DNA from: Candidatus Mycolicibacterium alkanivorans
GTDB taxonomy: Bacteria; Actinomycetota; Actinomycetes; Mycobacteriales; Mycobacteriaceae
Direction: 5' to 3'
Length of the DNA: 64,000 bases
NCBI RefSeq assembly: GCF_022760805.1
Contig: NZ_JAIVFL010000001.1
Coordinates: 62,001 to 126,000 of the forward strand
This document shows, piece after piece, positions 7,744 through 16,752 of this stretch (position 1 is its first letter; each line of letters begins with the position of its first letter). The position numbers and the translations under genes were made by a program. The notes under the pieces are model-generated. The model saw only the letters and a program-made list of their open reading frames with translations, was not told where the DNA came from and made no database searches.

Positions 7744-8592
7744 ATGACCGAACCCGGTATGACCCGTGTCGCGGTGTATCTGGACTTCGACAACATCGTG
7801 ATCTCGCGTTACGACCAGGTCAACGGACGCAACTCTTTTCAACGCGACAAGGCCAAAGGTCTCGAGGCGGCAAAGCTGGCCCGGGCGCGGGTGGACGTCG
7901 GCGCGGTGCTCGACTTCGCGTCGTCGTTCGGGACGGTGGTCCTGACGCGCGCGTATGCCGACTGGTCGGCCGACGTCAACGCCGAGTACCAGGAGCAGCT
8001 GGTCGGTCGCGCGGTCGACCTGGTGCAGCTGTTCCCGGTGGCGGCCTACGGCAAGAACGCCGCCGACATCCGGCTGGCCGTCGACGCCGTGGAGGACATG
8101 TTCCGGCTGCCCGACCTCACCCATGTGGTGATCGTGGCCGGCGACTCCGACTACATCCCGCTGGCGCAGCGCTGCAAGCGGCTGGGCCGCTACGTGGTGG
8201 GCATCGGGGTGGCCGGGTCCTCGAGCCGATCGCTGGCGGCGGCGTGCGACGAGTTCGTCATCTACGACGCGCTGCCCGGCGTGCCGGTGTTCGAGCCGCC
8301 CCGCGAGGCGGAGAAGCCGAGCACCAAGAGCACCAAGTCCCCCGAGCCCGAGCCACCCGACACGCAGGCCGCCGCGACGGCACTGCTGAAGCGGGCGCTG
8401 CAGATCGGCCTGGAGAAGGACGACGTCGAGTGGCTGCACAACTCGACGGTCAAGGCCCAGATGAAGCGGATGGACCCGTCGTTCTCGGAGAAGTCGTTGG
8501 GGTTCAAGTCCTTCAGCGACTTCCTGCGGTCACGGGCCGACCTGGTCGAGCTCGACGAGAGCTCGACCACGCGGATGGTGAAGCTGCGCTAG
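7744..8592 (+). CDS. NYN-domain (PIN-like) RNase with C-terminal OST-HTH/LOTUS domain
   Basis: The 282-residue protein has an N-terminal NYN/LabA-like nuclease fold with acidic residues in VYLDFDNIV (Asp14, Asp16), ADIRLAVDAVE and GDSDYIPL. After a Pro/Lys/Glu-rich linker (about 185-205) comes an OST-HTH/LOTUS-like domain ending in SFSDFLRSRADLVEL. NYN proteins are metal-dependent RNases, and LOTUS domains bind RNA, so it is likely an RNA-processing enzyme. ATG 7744 or 7759 could start it; no strong ribosome-binding site separates them. It stands alone, followed by a gap of about 150 bases. Confidence 0.82.
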   Translation: MTEPGMTRVAVYLDFDNIVISRYDQVNGRNSFQRDKAKGLEAAKLARARVDVGAVLDFASSFGTVVLTRAYADWSADVNAEYQEQLVGRAVDLVQLFPVAAYGKNAADIRLAVDAVEDMFRLPDLTHVVIVAGDSDYIPLAQRCKRLGRYVVGIGVAGSSSRSLAAACDEFVIYDALPGVPVFEPPREAEKPSTKSTKSPEPEPPDTQAAATALLKRALQIGLEKDDVEWLHNSTVKAQMKRMDPSFSEKSLGFKSFSDFLRSRADLVELDESSTTRMVKLR

Positions 8593-8746
8593 GCGGCGGC
8601 GAAGGACCAGTTGCGCATCGGCGACGTCGCCGACAAAGTGGATCTGCCGGAGTATGCAATCTAGGCAACATCGTCCGGCGCCCACTGTGGGGGTTGTGCA
8701 GGAATTTCGCGGCTTTCCCCTGCATAGGGCCCACGCTCGGCGGGGA

Positions 8747-9283
8747 TCAGCTCACGGCGCGGGCCAGCAGCCAGGCCTCGCCGTCGCCCTCCCCCGCGGC
8801 CAGCTGCTCGAGGGCCGCGAACGCCTGCGGCAGTTCGCCGGCGCTCACGCGGAACGGCCCGGGTCGGGCCCCGACTTCACTGAGCGCGCTGATTGCCAGC
8901 AACCCGCCCGGAGCCAACCGCTCGACGATGGCGCGGTCCAACCTGCGGTCGCGAAACTTGTGGCAAACGATGACATCTGCGGGTGGCCCAGCCGGCAGTC
9001 CCTCGTCGAGGTCGGCAACCTCGAAGCGGCACCGGCCGCCAATCCCGTTGGAGGCGGCCAATTCCCGGGCCCGCTCGATCGCCACCGGCGACACGTCGAC
9101 ACCGACAACGTCCAGCCCGCGCAACGCCAGCCACACCGACACACCGCCCTGCCCGCACGCCAGATCGATCGCATGACCTGAAGTCGGGAACGGGTGGTCG
9201 GCGGACACCACGGGTGGCCCGACCTGGGCAGGCCCGCGGTCGGCATAGCGCTCGTCCCAGCGCACACGATCGGTCTCGGCCAC
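8747..9283 (-). CDS. Class I SAM-dependent methyltransferase
   Basis: The 178-residue protein shows the Rossmann methyltransferase motif I DLACGQGGVSVWLA (about residues 40-53), motif II acidic GVDVSP, and the motif IV region ADVIVCHKF. It is shorter than average but covers the whole core. The substrate is unknown; similar small mycobacterial proteins are annotated only as methyltransferase-domain proteins. It is monocistronic and divergent from the cold-shock helicase leader. Confidence 0.82.
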   Translation of the reverse strand: MAETDRVRWDERYADRGPAQVGPPVVSADHPFPTSGHAIDLACGQGGVSVWLALRGLDVVGVDVSPVAIERARELAASNGIGGRCRFEVADLDEGLPAGPPADVIVCHKFRDRRLDRAIVERLAPGGLLAISALSEVGARPGPFRVSAGELPQAFAALEQLAAGEGDGEAWLLARAVS

Positions 9284-9379
9284 GCTCTCACCGTAGTGAC
9301 CGAAATTGTCTGCCGCACCGTTGCCGCTGGACAGGGCGCGTAGAGTGGTACTCGAACCGCCTAATAGTCAGCGGAGATC

Positions 9380-9460
9380 GTGGACACACGCTTTGATGTG
9401 GTGATCCGGTCCCTTCAGGGGCCGCCCACGGTCGATCTTCCAACAAAGGACCCTCTTTGA
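9380..9460 (+). CDS. Leader peptide ORF 1 upstream of the cold-shock helicase
   Basis: A 26-codon frame begins at GTG 9380 with GGAG nearby (spacing only three bases). It ends in TGA at 9458-9460, overlapping the TTG of the next small frame as TTGA. It reads MDTRFDVVIR and onward. Such overlap suggests translational coupling. Too short for certainty. Confidence 0.35.
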   Translation: MDTRFDVVIRSLQGPPTVDLPTKDPL

Positions 9461-9588
9461 ACCTCTTTTCCCACCCGGTGGAAACCGAGCCGACCTCACC
9501 GAAGGACGCGGACTCGGCGCCCGTGGAGAACCCGGTGTTCTCCGACCGCGAAGCGAACCGTCAGCCGAAAAACACTGGCGGACAATAG
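9457..9588 (+). CDS. Small 43-aa ORF in the leader of the cold-shock helicase
   Basis: The frame starts at TTG 9457 with AAGGA six bases upstream, a good ribosome-binding site, and runs to TAG 9586-9588. The product is hydrophilic (MNLFSHPVETEPTSPKDA at the start). It overlaps the preceding small frame by four bases and lies about 280 bases before the helicase start. It could be a real small protein or a leader that regulates the downstream gene. No homologue is recalled. Confidence 0.45.
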   Translation: MNLFSHPVETEPTSPKDADSAPVENPVFSDREANRQPKNTGGQ

Positions 9589-9647
9589 AATTCGGACGCC
9601 GGCCGGGGCCCTCCGTTGTCGCTGTGTGAAATCGGAGATCGACGTGC

Positions 9648-9653
9648 TATGCT
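9648..9653 (+). promoter_or_regulatory. Putative -10 element of the helicase promoter
   Basis: TATGCT lies about 215 bases upstream of the helicase start and would give a 5' untranslated leader of roughly 210 bases. Cold-shock helicases and csp genes often have long structured leaders. The -35 region is weak. A second candidate -10 hexamer (TAGAGT near 9340) would drive the small upstream frames as well. Confidence 0.3.
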
Positions 9654-9869
9654 TCGTGCAACGTTGACGTCCCAAAAGAGCCGCCAACACGTCGTGGAAC
9701 ACCTTCACTTCACCGGCCACCCGGGCCGAGTTCAGTTGATTAAGTGCCCCCGAAGCACAGAGTCTCGCGGCGATCGATTTTGCCCACCGGCAATCTCGCC
9801 AACTTTGTGTTGACCTGCGCCTGACGATCCCGTCGCGAGGACCGGCACACCTGATGCCTGAAAGGCACC

Positions 9870-11156
9870 ATGAACCCCGATAAGACCTTCGCCGACCTCG
9901 GCGTGCCCGCACCACTGGTGCGCGTGCTCACCGACGGCGGCATCACCCATCCATTCCCGATCCAGATCTCGACCCTGCCCGACACCCTGGCTGGACGCGA
10001 CGTGCTGGGCCGGGGCAAGACCGGCAGCGGCAAGACGCTGGCGTTCTCGATTCCCCTGATCAGCAGGCTGGCCAACAGCACGCGGCGCCCGTCACGGCCC
10101 GCCGGTCTGGTGCTGGCCCCCACCCGGGAGCTGGCCACCCAGATCACCGCGGCCCTCGCGCCGCTGGCCGAGGCCTACGGCCTGAAGGTCACCACCATCT
10201 TCGGTGGCGTCCCGCAGCTCAAGCAGGTCCGGGCACTGAAAGCCGGTGCCGACATCGTGGTGGCCTGCCCCGGCCGCCTCGAGGACCTCATGCGCCAGAA
10301 GCTGATCACCCTCGACGGCGTCGAGATCACCGTGATCGACGAGGCCGACCACATGGCGGACCTCGGCTTCCTGCCCGGCGTGACGCGCATCCTGGCGGCC
10401 ACGCCCGCCGGTGGGCAGCGCCTGCTGTTCTCCGCGACGCTGGACAACGGTGTCGACAAGTTGGTCAAGCGGTTCCTGCGCAACGAGGTGTCACACGCCG
10501 TCGATTCCGACACCTCCCCGGTGGACGCGATGACCCATCACGTGTTCCACGTCGCCGGTGTCGAGGCCAAGAACCAGCTGGTACACACGTTGGCTTCGGG
10601 TACCGGGCGCCGCATCCTGTTCCTGCGCACCAAGCACCATGCCCGCAAGCTGGCCAAGCAGCTCAATCAGGCCGGTATTCCGTCGGTGGACCTGCACGGC
10701 AACCTTTCCCAGCCTGCTCGTGACCGCAACCTGGCGGCGTTCACCGCGGGCACGGCGCGGGTCCTGGTGGCCACCGACATCGCCGCGCGCGGTGTGCACG
10801 TCGACGACGTCGAGCTGGTGGTGCACATCGACCCCCCTGCCGAGCACAAGGCCTACTTGCACCGCTCCGGACGCACCGCACGCGCGGGCCGGGCCGGTGA
10901 CGTCGTCACCGTGGTGTTACCCGAGCAGCGCCGCGATACCCAGGCGCTGCTGCGCCGGGCCGGCATCAGCGCCACGCCGCAACAGGTTTCAGCCGACTCC
11001 GAGTCGGTGCGGGCTTTGGTCGGCGAGGTGGCGCCGTATCAGGCGCCGGTCGCCGCACCCGTCACTCCCCCACCCGCAGCGCGCCCCCGCTCGGGCCCGG
11101 CCCGCAGCGGCCGCCCGCGGTCGCGCCGGCCTCGCTCCAGGGTTGGAGCGAAATAG
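9870..11156 (+). CDS. rhlE: DEAD-box RNA helicase, RhlE-like
   Basis: The 428-residue helicase has a Q motif (HPFPIQ near residue 30), Walker A TGSGKT (51-56), PTREL (about 84-88), DEAD (157-160), SAT (188-190) and HRSGRTARAG in the second RecA domain. It ends in a basic Arg/Pro-rich tail that probably binds RNA. It most resembles mycobacterial RhlE (Rv3211). Such helicases unwind RNA in ribosome assembly and mRNA decay, especially in the cold. A long leader precedes it and cspA follows 78 bases later in the same direction, so cold regulation is likely. Confidence 0.88.
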   Translation: MNPDKTFADLGVPAPLVRVLTDGGITHPFPIQISTLPDTLAGRDVLGRGKTGSGKTLAFSIPLISRLANSTRRPSRPAGLVLAPTRELATQITAALAPLAEAYGLKVTTIFGGVPQLKQVRALKAGADIVVACPGRLEDLMRQKLITLDGVEITVIDEADHMADLGFLPGVTRILAATPAGGQRLLFSATLDNGVDKLVKRFLRNEVSHAVDSDTSPVDAMTHHVFHVAGVEAKNQLVHTLASGTGRRILFLRTKHHARKLAKQLNQAGIPSVDLHGNLSQPARDRNLAAFTAGTARVLVATDIAARGVHVDDVELVVHIDPPAEHKAYLHRSGRTARAGRAGDVVTVVLPEQRRDTQALLRRAGISATPQQVSADSESVRALVGEVAPYQAPVAAPVTPPPAARPRSGPARSGRPRSRRPRSRVGAK

Positions 11157-11234
11157 ATTTCGCGCTGGCGGTCCCGCCGGGCGAACACTGGATGTCGCAA
11201 GCAGGCATCCAACTCAATGAAAGAAGAAAGATAG

Positions 11235-11438
11235 ATGGCGCAGGGAACTGTGAAATGGTTCAACGGCGAAAAGGGCTTCGGCTTCATCGCTCCTGACAGT
11301 GGCGAGCAGGATCTGTTCGTACACTACTCCGAGATCCAGGGCAACGGCTTCCGTTCGCTCGAGGAGAATCAGCGCGTTCAGTTCGAGGTTGGCCAGGGCC
11401 CCAAGGGTCCCCAGGCTACTCAGGTGTCCGCGGTCTGA
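11235..11438 (+). CDS. cspA: Cold-shock protein CspA
   Basis: The 67-residue protein is a complete CSD domain with RNP1 KGFGFIA and RNP2 LFVHYSEI, nearly identical to mycobacterial CspA. It binds single-stranded RNA and DNA and acts as an RNA chaperone. The start ATG is preceded by an A/G-rich stretch (GAAAGAAGAAAG). An excellent terminator hairpin follows. Its position after an RhlE-type helicase makes a plausible cold-response pair. Confidence 0.95.
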   Translation: MAQGTVKWFNGEKGFGFIAPDSGEQDLFVHYSEIQGNGFRSLEENQRVQFEVGQGPKGPQATQVSAV

Positions 11439-11454
11439 TCGGACCCCAGACCAA

Positions 11455-11491
11455 CCAAGGGCTGGCACGGCAATGCCGTGCCAGCCCTTGG
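11455..11491. terminator. Strong hairpin terminator between cspA and the next gene
   Basis: Arms 11455-11472 and 11474-11491 are perfectly complementary over 18 bases (CCAAGGGCTGGCACGGCA) around a single central base. The stem lies 17 bases after the cspA stop and 8 bases before the stop of the minus-strand gene at 11499, so it can terminate both convergent transcripts. Confidence 0.85.
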
Positions 11492-11498
11492 CATTTGG

Positions 11499-12017
11499 TC
11501 AGCTGGTGCGGGCGGTGTCAGCGGCACTCTGCGCCGCGGCGGCTTTGACCAGCCGATCGGCCGCCTGGTATTCCGCGCTGTCCTGATCCGCGACGGATAC
11601 CGACATGTCGGCGGCGCGCCGCAGCACCATCATGCCGAGCTGCGGCGTGGTCATGTGCGGGATGACGAGCAGTCGCGCGCTGGCGAGCTTGCCGACTACC
11701 ACCATGATGCGCTGCCGACTGTCGTTCCAGCGCATCTTGAGCAAGGCGGCCGAGGACTGGGTGACCATCAGCGGCGCACCGGACGTCGCCGACCAGTTGA
11801 TGGTGATGTCGACGATCTCACCCAGCGGCGTGTGCAGAACGTCGATCAGTTCGGGCAGTTCACCGGCCAGCGATCCGGTGCGTGGCCACCACGCTCCGTC
11901 GATATCCCCGCCCAGCGGGGTACTGAGGGTCAGGCGAACCGGGCTGGCAGTGCGTCGCGGTGCGCGCATCCCGTTCACGGGAACGCCGGTTCGGCCGCAT
12001 GGTGGTCCATCAGGCAA
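11499..12017 (-). CDS. DUF5994 family protein
   Basis: The 172-residue product carries the DUF5994 pattern: RLTLSTPLGGDIDGAWWPRTGSL near the N-terminus, a central beta-rich core, and PHMTTPQLGMMVLRRAA near the end. The family is common in actinobacteria and has no known function. The start is uncertain: a methionine 17 residues in (position about 11969) is equally plausible because the first residues are not family-like. It converges on cspA. Confidence 0.65.
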   Translation of the reverse strand: MPDGPPCGRTGVPVNGMRAPRRTASPVRLTLSTPLGGDIDGAWWPRTGSLAGELPELIDVLHTPLGEIVDITINWSATSGAPLMVTQSSAALLKMRWNDSRQRIMVVVGKLASARLLVIPHMTTPQLGMMVLRRAADMSVSVADQDSAEYQAADRLVKAAAAQSAADTARTS

Positions 12018-12132
12018 TTCCTCACGAACAGCCCGCTACTTCGCAACGGATCTAGTCTGAGATTACACCCCGCGACTCGAAGTGCTTTCGGGCGACAGCG
12101 GATAGACGCAGTTTTCGGGGCGGTATGCGCCC

Positions 12133-12945
12133 TCAGCCGATGGACACCAGGTGGTCGATCGAGTCCCTGGGCAGATCGCCGTCCACGATCGCCGAGACCT
12201 CCAACCGGTTCAGTGCGATCGCCCCCTTGTGGTTGTCCAGAAAGGCGACATCGGCCGCATCCCGGCCGGTCGCGATGCGGACCAGGCTCTGCCGGGGCGC
12301 CAGCAGAGTCCCGTCGACGACACGCCACTGCCCGTCGACGTAGGCCTCGGCAACAGCGTGGAAATCCATCGGATACAGGCCCGGCGCATACACCGACACG
12401 ACCCGTGCGGGCACGTTGACCGCACGCAGCAGCGCGACCACCAGGTGCGCGAAGTCGCGGCACACCCCGGCGCCGGCCAGCAGCGTGTCCACCGCCCCGT
12501 CGAGCGGGTCGCTGGAGCCGGGCACGTAGTTCAACCGGGTGCCCACCCACAGCGACACCCTCTCCAGCAGCGCCGCCGAATCGAGGTAGTTGCCGAATTC
12601 CGTTGCGGCGAAACCGAAGAACTTGTCGGACTCCGCGTAGCGGCTGGGCCGCAGGTACATCGACAGGTCGTATTCGGTCACCGGAGCCGGGTCGGTCCGT
12701 CCCACGATCGTCGCGGCGTAGTCGACAACCAGATTCCCCTCCGCGACATCGAGTTTGTGGATGCGGTTGCCGTGCCCGCCGCTGATCTCCAGCGCCGAGA
12801 CGGCCGACCCGTTCAACACGAACGACAACGCCTCGTAGACCGTGGTGCCCGGATGCGGCGCGACGGCGATCTGGAACTCCAGCGTGGTCGGCGCGATGAT
12901 CGCGACCTCGAGCCCGGCGGCCACCTGTCGTCTCATGTCGTACAT
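12133..12945 (-). CDS. Transglutaminase-like cysteine protease-fold protein
   Basis: The 270-residue protein has an N-terminal beta-sandwich region and a transglutaminase-like core with a complete triad: Cys in GAGVCRDFAHL, His in DFHAVAEAY and Asp in WRVVDGTLLAP. Proteins of this type are predicted peptidases or amidases; the substrate is unknown. The stop lies about 115 bases downstream of the next gene's start, and the gene shares direction with the glycan operon to its right but is separated from it by 16 bases (12946-12961), so it may be co-transcribed. Confidence 0.82.
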   Translation of the reverse strand: MYDMRRQVAAGLEVAIIAPTTLEFQIAVAPHPGTTVYEALSFVLNGSAVSALEISGGHGNRIHKLDVAEGNLVVDYAATIVGRTDPAPVTEYDLSMYLRPSRYAESDKFFGFAATEFGNYLDSAALLERVSLWVGTRLNYVPGSSDPLDGAVDTLLAGAGVCRDFAHLVVALLRAVNVPARVVSVYAPGLYPMDFHAVAEAYVDGQWRVVDGTLLAPRQSLVRIATGRDAADVAFLDNHKGAIALNRLEVSAIVDGDLPRDSIDHLVSIG

Positions 12946-12961
12946 GATCGCTCAGTTTTGC

Positions 12962-14440
12962 TCAGATACCCAACGCAGTCATCAGCTCCGGCATAGCCAC
13001 GGTGGCGAAACCGATTGCGCTGTCACCGATGCCGTAGGGCAGCACCAGGGTGTCGGCGTGGACCAGCGCACCGCAGGAGTACACGACGTTGGGGACGTAG
13101 CCGTTCTGCTCGTCGCCGGCCGGGCTCAGCAGGGGCTTTCGCAGCCGGCCGATGATCCGGGCCGGATCATCGAGGTCGAGCAACATCGCGCCGATCCGGT
13201 AGGTGCGCATCGGCCCGACGCCATGGGTGAGCACCAACCACCCGGCATCGGTCTCGATCGGCGAACCACAGTTGCCCAGCTGCAACACTTCCCAGCTCTC
13301 AGCCGGAGACTGGCATTCCTGTGCTTCGGTCCAAACATACGGGTGGTCGGAGAAGGTGATGGCATTCGATTCGCGGTCGGCTCGCGACAGTGCCGCGTAG
13401 CGGCCGCCGATGCGGCGTGGGAACAAAGCCAGACCTTTGTTCGCCGCGGCCGGGCCCACCATCGGCGTCGAGGTGAAGGTCCGGAAGTCCGTTGTGGCCA
13501 GCAACTGCTGGCTGATGTCCGAGCCGCTGTAGGCGGTGTAGGACGCGTGGAACGTCACCGAGCCGTCGTCATCGACGAAACGGACGAAGCGGGCGTCCTC
13601 CATGCCGACCTCCTCGGCGGGCATGGCGGGCCACAGAACGCGCTCGGAAAGCGGCACGCGGGAGTCGAATTCGACGCCGTAACTTCGCTGCGCGATGGCG
13701 CGGATCTCGTCGGCGGTCCGCTGCACATGCCCGCGGGTGCTCATGTGGTTCTCGAGGTTGGCCAGTTGCCCGTCGAGGTCGGCCCGGGTGAACTGCTCGC
13801 CGAGGGCGGCGAGGACGAATTCGGCTGCCTCGCCGGAGTCGTCGAGCCGGGCCAGTTCGATGCGGAAGACCGCGGGGTCGAGGAGAGCCGGTGTGGTCTC
13901 GCCGACGGTGGCGAGCGCGACCGGGCGGTCGATCCTGGGCTGTCCGGCCGCGTCGATGACCCCGGTGCGGAACCCGATGGAGGATCGGTGCCCTTCTCCG
14001 ATGCCGCGGACGCTCATCACGAACCGCAGGCTGCCGGAGGCCGTTCCGGCCTGGTCGGGATGCGCAACGATGCTCGGGTTGCACAAGGCGGCACCCTCGA
14101 TCGCAAACTCGCTGGTGAATGTGGCGCCCAGCAACAACATTCGCGGTTCGGACAACTCCGCGCCGGGTCGAAGGCGGTCCGCGAGCTCGAGAGCGTTCCG
14201 GCGGAAGGCACAGGACAGTTCGCGGTGTCGGCCGTCGAATCGGGTGATGACGTCGTCCAGGGACACCAGCACCTCGTCTTCGCTCAGGGCCAGGATCCTC
14301 GACAACACCGCTGCCGTTCGGGGCTCCTGGTGCTCGAATCCCTCCAGCCCGGGTACGAACAGTCTGGCGATGACGCGGGACGGATCGGCCCGCAGCCGCT
14401 GCGAACTCCGTGTCACTACGGGTGCGATCGCCGAGGTCAT
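12962..14440 (-). CDS. GH130-family glycosidase/phosphorylase
   Basis: The 492-residue protein matches the GH130 beta-propeller family: CNPSIV, GMEDARFVRF, NKGLALFPR and NGYVPNVVYSCG are visible landmarks. GH130 enzymes phosphorolyse or hydrolyse beta-mannosides. The start ATG at 14440 overlaps the upstream stop as ATGA, which fixes it; a much longer in-frame extension is an artefact overlapping the upstream gene. It is the last gene of a three-gene operon with a glycosyltransferase and a toroid-type protein. The substrate is likely a mannose-containing oligosaccharide, by family inference. Confidence 0.8.
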   Translation of the reverse strand: MTSAIAPVVTRSSQRLRADPSRVIARLFVPGLEGFEHQEPRTAAVLSRILALSEDEVLVSLDDVITRFDGRHRELSCAFRRNALELADRLRPGAELSEPRMLLLGATFTSEFAIEGAALCNPSIVAHPDQAGTASGSLRFVMSVRGIGEGHRSSIGFRTGVIDAAGQPRIDRPVALATVGETTPALLDPAVFRIELARLDDSGEAAEFVLAALGEQFTRADLDGQLANLENHMSTRGHVQRTADEIRAIAQRSYGVEFDSRVPLSERVLWPAMPAEEVGMEDARFVRFVDDDGSVTFHASYTAYSGSDISQQLLATTDFRTFTSTPMVGPAAANKGLALFPRRIGGRYAALSRADRESNAITFSDHPYVWTEAQECQSPAESWEVLQLGNCGSPIETDAGWLVLTHGVGPMRTYRIGAMLLDLDDPARIIGRLRKPLLSPAGDEQNGYVPNVVYSCGALVHADTLVLPYGIGDSAIGFATVAMPELMTALGI

Positions 14441-15462
14441 CTCTGCAGCAGAGATATTCGTTGGGCGTGCTGAAGGGTCGAGATGACGGCCAGCGTGGAC
14501 TCCGCACCCTGGTTGCGGTTGACCCCGTGCTCGTGCAACCCATCGAAGCCGGCGCCGGTCTCGGGGTCCCACATGCGCTGTCCGAGGTCGTTGACACCTT
14601 CGAACCAGGCCGCCGCGGCGCGAACCCCTTCGGGCCACCTCGCGCTGGCGTCCACGGCAGCGGCGCGCGCGCATGCGTCGGCCAGGGCTGCCGCTTCGAT
14701 CGGCTGCTGGTCGAACGCGGGCCGCGGGTCGCCGGGCCCGCGACCGCCGACCGGAGTGGGCGAAAGGTGGCCACCGTCGGTCTCGATGTCGAGTAGCCAG
14801 CCGAGCAGCCCCAGGCCGCGCTGCCACAGTTTGGGTGCCTCCAGCGCCACGCCGGCCGCGATCATCGCCTCGGCGAGCACGGCATTGGCGTAGCTGAGCC
14901 GGGGCTCGAGCCACGGCCATTCGGCGGACTGGCCGTTCGACGTCCGTGTCGAGACGGCGTAGTCGCTGATCAGTTTGAGCGCCGCCCGATGATCGGGGTG
15001 GGCGGAGAGAACCTCGGCGGCACCCAATGCCGCATACGCCATCGACCGTGGATGCGGCGAGCGCCCCTGCGCGGCACGCTCGAACTGAACCAGCGCCATC
15101 TTGCGCACCCAGGTGACCTCACTTCGCGCCACCGCCGTTCCCAGTCCCCAGACGCATCTGCCCCAAGAGTCGTCCAGGCTGGGCTTGTCCGTCCAGACGC
15201 CAGTGCTGTCCATCCGATTTCGGCAGGCTCCGGTGAGGGTTTGCGCATCGCCGAGGAACCGCACCGCGATGCCGGCGAGCCGGTTGACGTCCCCGGAGGC
15301 TTCGGGCTCCCGGGTGGTGACGACGAGCACGCGGGCCATGTCGTCGGTGCAGTAGCCGTGCTCGGCGCGCGGCTCGACTCCACAGGCGTGCTCGAAGGTG
15401 CCGCGGCGATCGGTCATCCGCACCAGGTGGTCGAAGATCGGCGCCGGCGCCCCGTCGTTCAC
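14437..15462 (-). CDS. Predicted glycan-active alpha/alpha-toroid protein
   Basis: The 341-residue protein contains HGYCTDDMARVLVV near the N-terminus, PSLDDSWGRCVWGLG, and many helical hairpins, consistent with a six-hairpin glycosidase-like or isomerase-like toroid. Exact activity is not recognised. GTG 15462 is chosen as start because it overlaps the upstream stop (GTGA); the preceding open extension runs through the upstream gene. Overlaps on both sides make this a tightly coupled middle gene. Similar proteins sit next to GT4 and GH130 genes in other actinobacteria, as far as I recall. Confidence 0.65.
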   Translation of the reverse strand: MNDGAPAPIFDHLVRMTDRRGTFEHACGVEPRAEHGYCTDDMARVLVVTTREPEASGDVNRLAGIAVRFLGDAQTLTGACRNRMDSTGVWTDKPSLDDSWGRCVWGLGTAVARSEVTWVRKMALVQFERAAQGRSPHPRSMAYAALGAAEVLSAHPDHRAALKLISDYAVSTRTSNGQSAEWPWLEPRLSYANAVLAEAMIAAGVALEAPKLWQRGLGLLGWLLDIETDGGHLSPTPVGGRGPGDPRPAFDQQPIEAAALADACARAAAVDASARWPEGVRAAAAWFEGVNDLGQRMWDPETGAGFDGLHEHGVNRNQGAESTLAVISTLQHAQRISLLQR

Positions 15463-16637
15463 AGCAGTGCCGACCGGGATGCGCAAAGCCGTTGTGCCAG
15501 AGCGAGATAGGTGTCGGCGACCACAGGCCAGTCGACACTGGGTGCCAGATGGCGCGCTTCGGCTGCCATGGCTCCGGCCAACCCGGGCTGGGTCAGCACC
15601 CGCCGGAGTGCCAATTCCAGCGCATCCGGGTCCTGATGGTTGACCACGATTCCCGCTCCGCTGCTCAGCAGTTCCACCGCGTGCGGGAATGCGGTGGCCA
15701 CGACCGGGCGACCCTTGGCGATCGCTTCGACCAGCACCCCGGAGGTGACCTGATCGGTCGAGTCGTACGGCAGTACGACGGCCGCGGCGGACTGGATCAA
15801 CGCTCGCAGGGACTCCGCACCCAGATAGCCGGTCTCGAGGTTCACCGCGTCGGCGACGCCGCGGGACCGGGCCCGCTCGCGCAGCGACTCGCGGTATGCC
15901 TCGCCTTGGGCGGCGAGAACTTTGGGGTGGGTGCGGCCCGCCACCACGTATCTGGGGCGGCCGGGCAGGTTCTGCAGCGACGCCATCGCGTCGATGACAC
16001 GCTCGATGCCCTTGCCGGGGCCGAGCAGTCCCCAGCTCAACAGGGTTGGCCGTCCGGCGCGGCGCACCCGGAAGTCGGTTGCCACGGCGGCACCGTGCGG
16101 AATCATCGCCACCTTGCGGCGATCCACGTCGTAACCGGTGCTCAACCGTCCGCTGGCGGCCTCGGACATCACGACGATCTGATCGGCTTCTGCGGCAATC
16201 GCTTCCAGTACCCAACGCTGATGTGCCGTGGGCTCTCTCACCACGGTGTGGGCGACCACGATCGTCGGGACGCGAAGCGCCCGCAGGATGTCGACGACTT
16301 CGTCGCCGTCGGGGCCGCCGTAGATGCCGTACTCGTGCTGCACGAGCGCCACGTCACACCGGTTCAGCAGCTCCGCGGTGGCCGCTACCGATGCTGCGGA
16401 GCCGCTGATCAGCTCGCCGACCACCTCGGTGTCGTCACAGGTCGATCCGTCGGCGATGCGCACCGTGTTGACGGTGGCGCCGCCGGCCCGCAGGCCACGG
16501 GACAGCGCGGAGGAGAACGTCGCCAATCCACATCGCGTCGGCGGATGGGTGCTGAGCACCCCGATGGTCGGCGAGCCGGAAAAGCCTCGCCGTGTCACGG
16601 GATGTCGCAAAGGGTGTAGTAAGGGTGGGAAAGTCAA
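15459..16637 (-). CDS. Family 4 glycosyltransferase (GT-B fold)
   Basis: The 392-residue protein has GT4 features: N-terminal Rossmann region with STHPPTRCGLATFSSAL, QHEYGIYGG, SWGLLGPGKGIERVIDAM, and the C-terminal nucleotide-sugar region PYDSTDQVTSGVLVEAIAKG. It transfers a sugar from a nucleotide donor in the cytoplasm; acceptor and donor are unknown. It is the first gene of the operon with the toroid protein and GH130 enzyme. That pairing suggests synthesis and turnover of a defined oligosaccharide, possibly mannoside. Confidence 0.82.
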   Translation of the reverse strand: MTFPPLLHPLRHPVTRRGFSGSPTIGVLSTHPPTRCGLATFSSALSRGLRAGGATVNTVRIADGSTCDDTEVVGELISGSAASVAATAELLNRCDVALVQHEYGIYGGPDGDEVVDILRALRVPTIVVAHTVVREPTAHQRWVLEAIAAEADQIVVMSEAASGRLSTGYDVDRRKVAMIPHGAAVATDFRVRRAGRPTLLSWGLLGPGKGIERVIDAMASLQNLPGRPRYVVAGRTHPKVLAAQGEAYRESLRERARSRGVADAVNLETGYLGAESLRALIQSAAAVVLPYDSTDQVTSGVLVEAIAKGRPVVATAFPHAVELLSSGAGIVVNHQDPDALELALRRVLTQPGLAGAMAAEARHLAPSVDWPVVADTYLALAQRLCASRSALL

Positions 16638-16752
16638 GGTGATTCCGCCTGGCGGTTGTCACCGGTGTGCCCGGCCTGAGCGGCTGCTCGGTGAGTTCAG
16701 CGGCGGACAGCTGACTCGTCCCGGACTGGCTGGGTTCACCAACACCTTCAGG

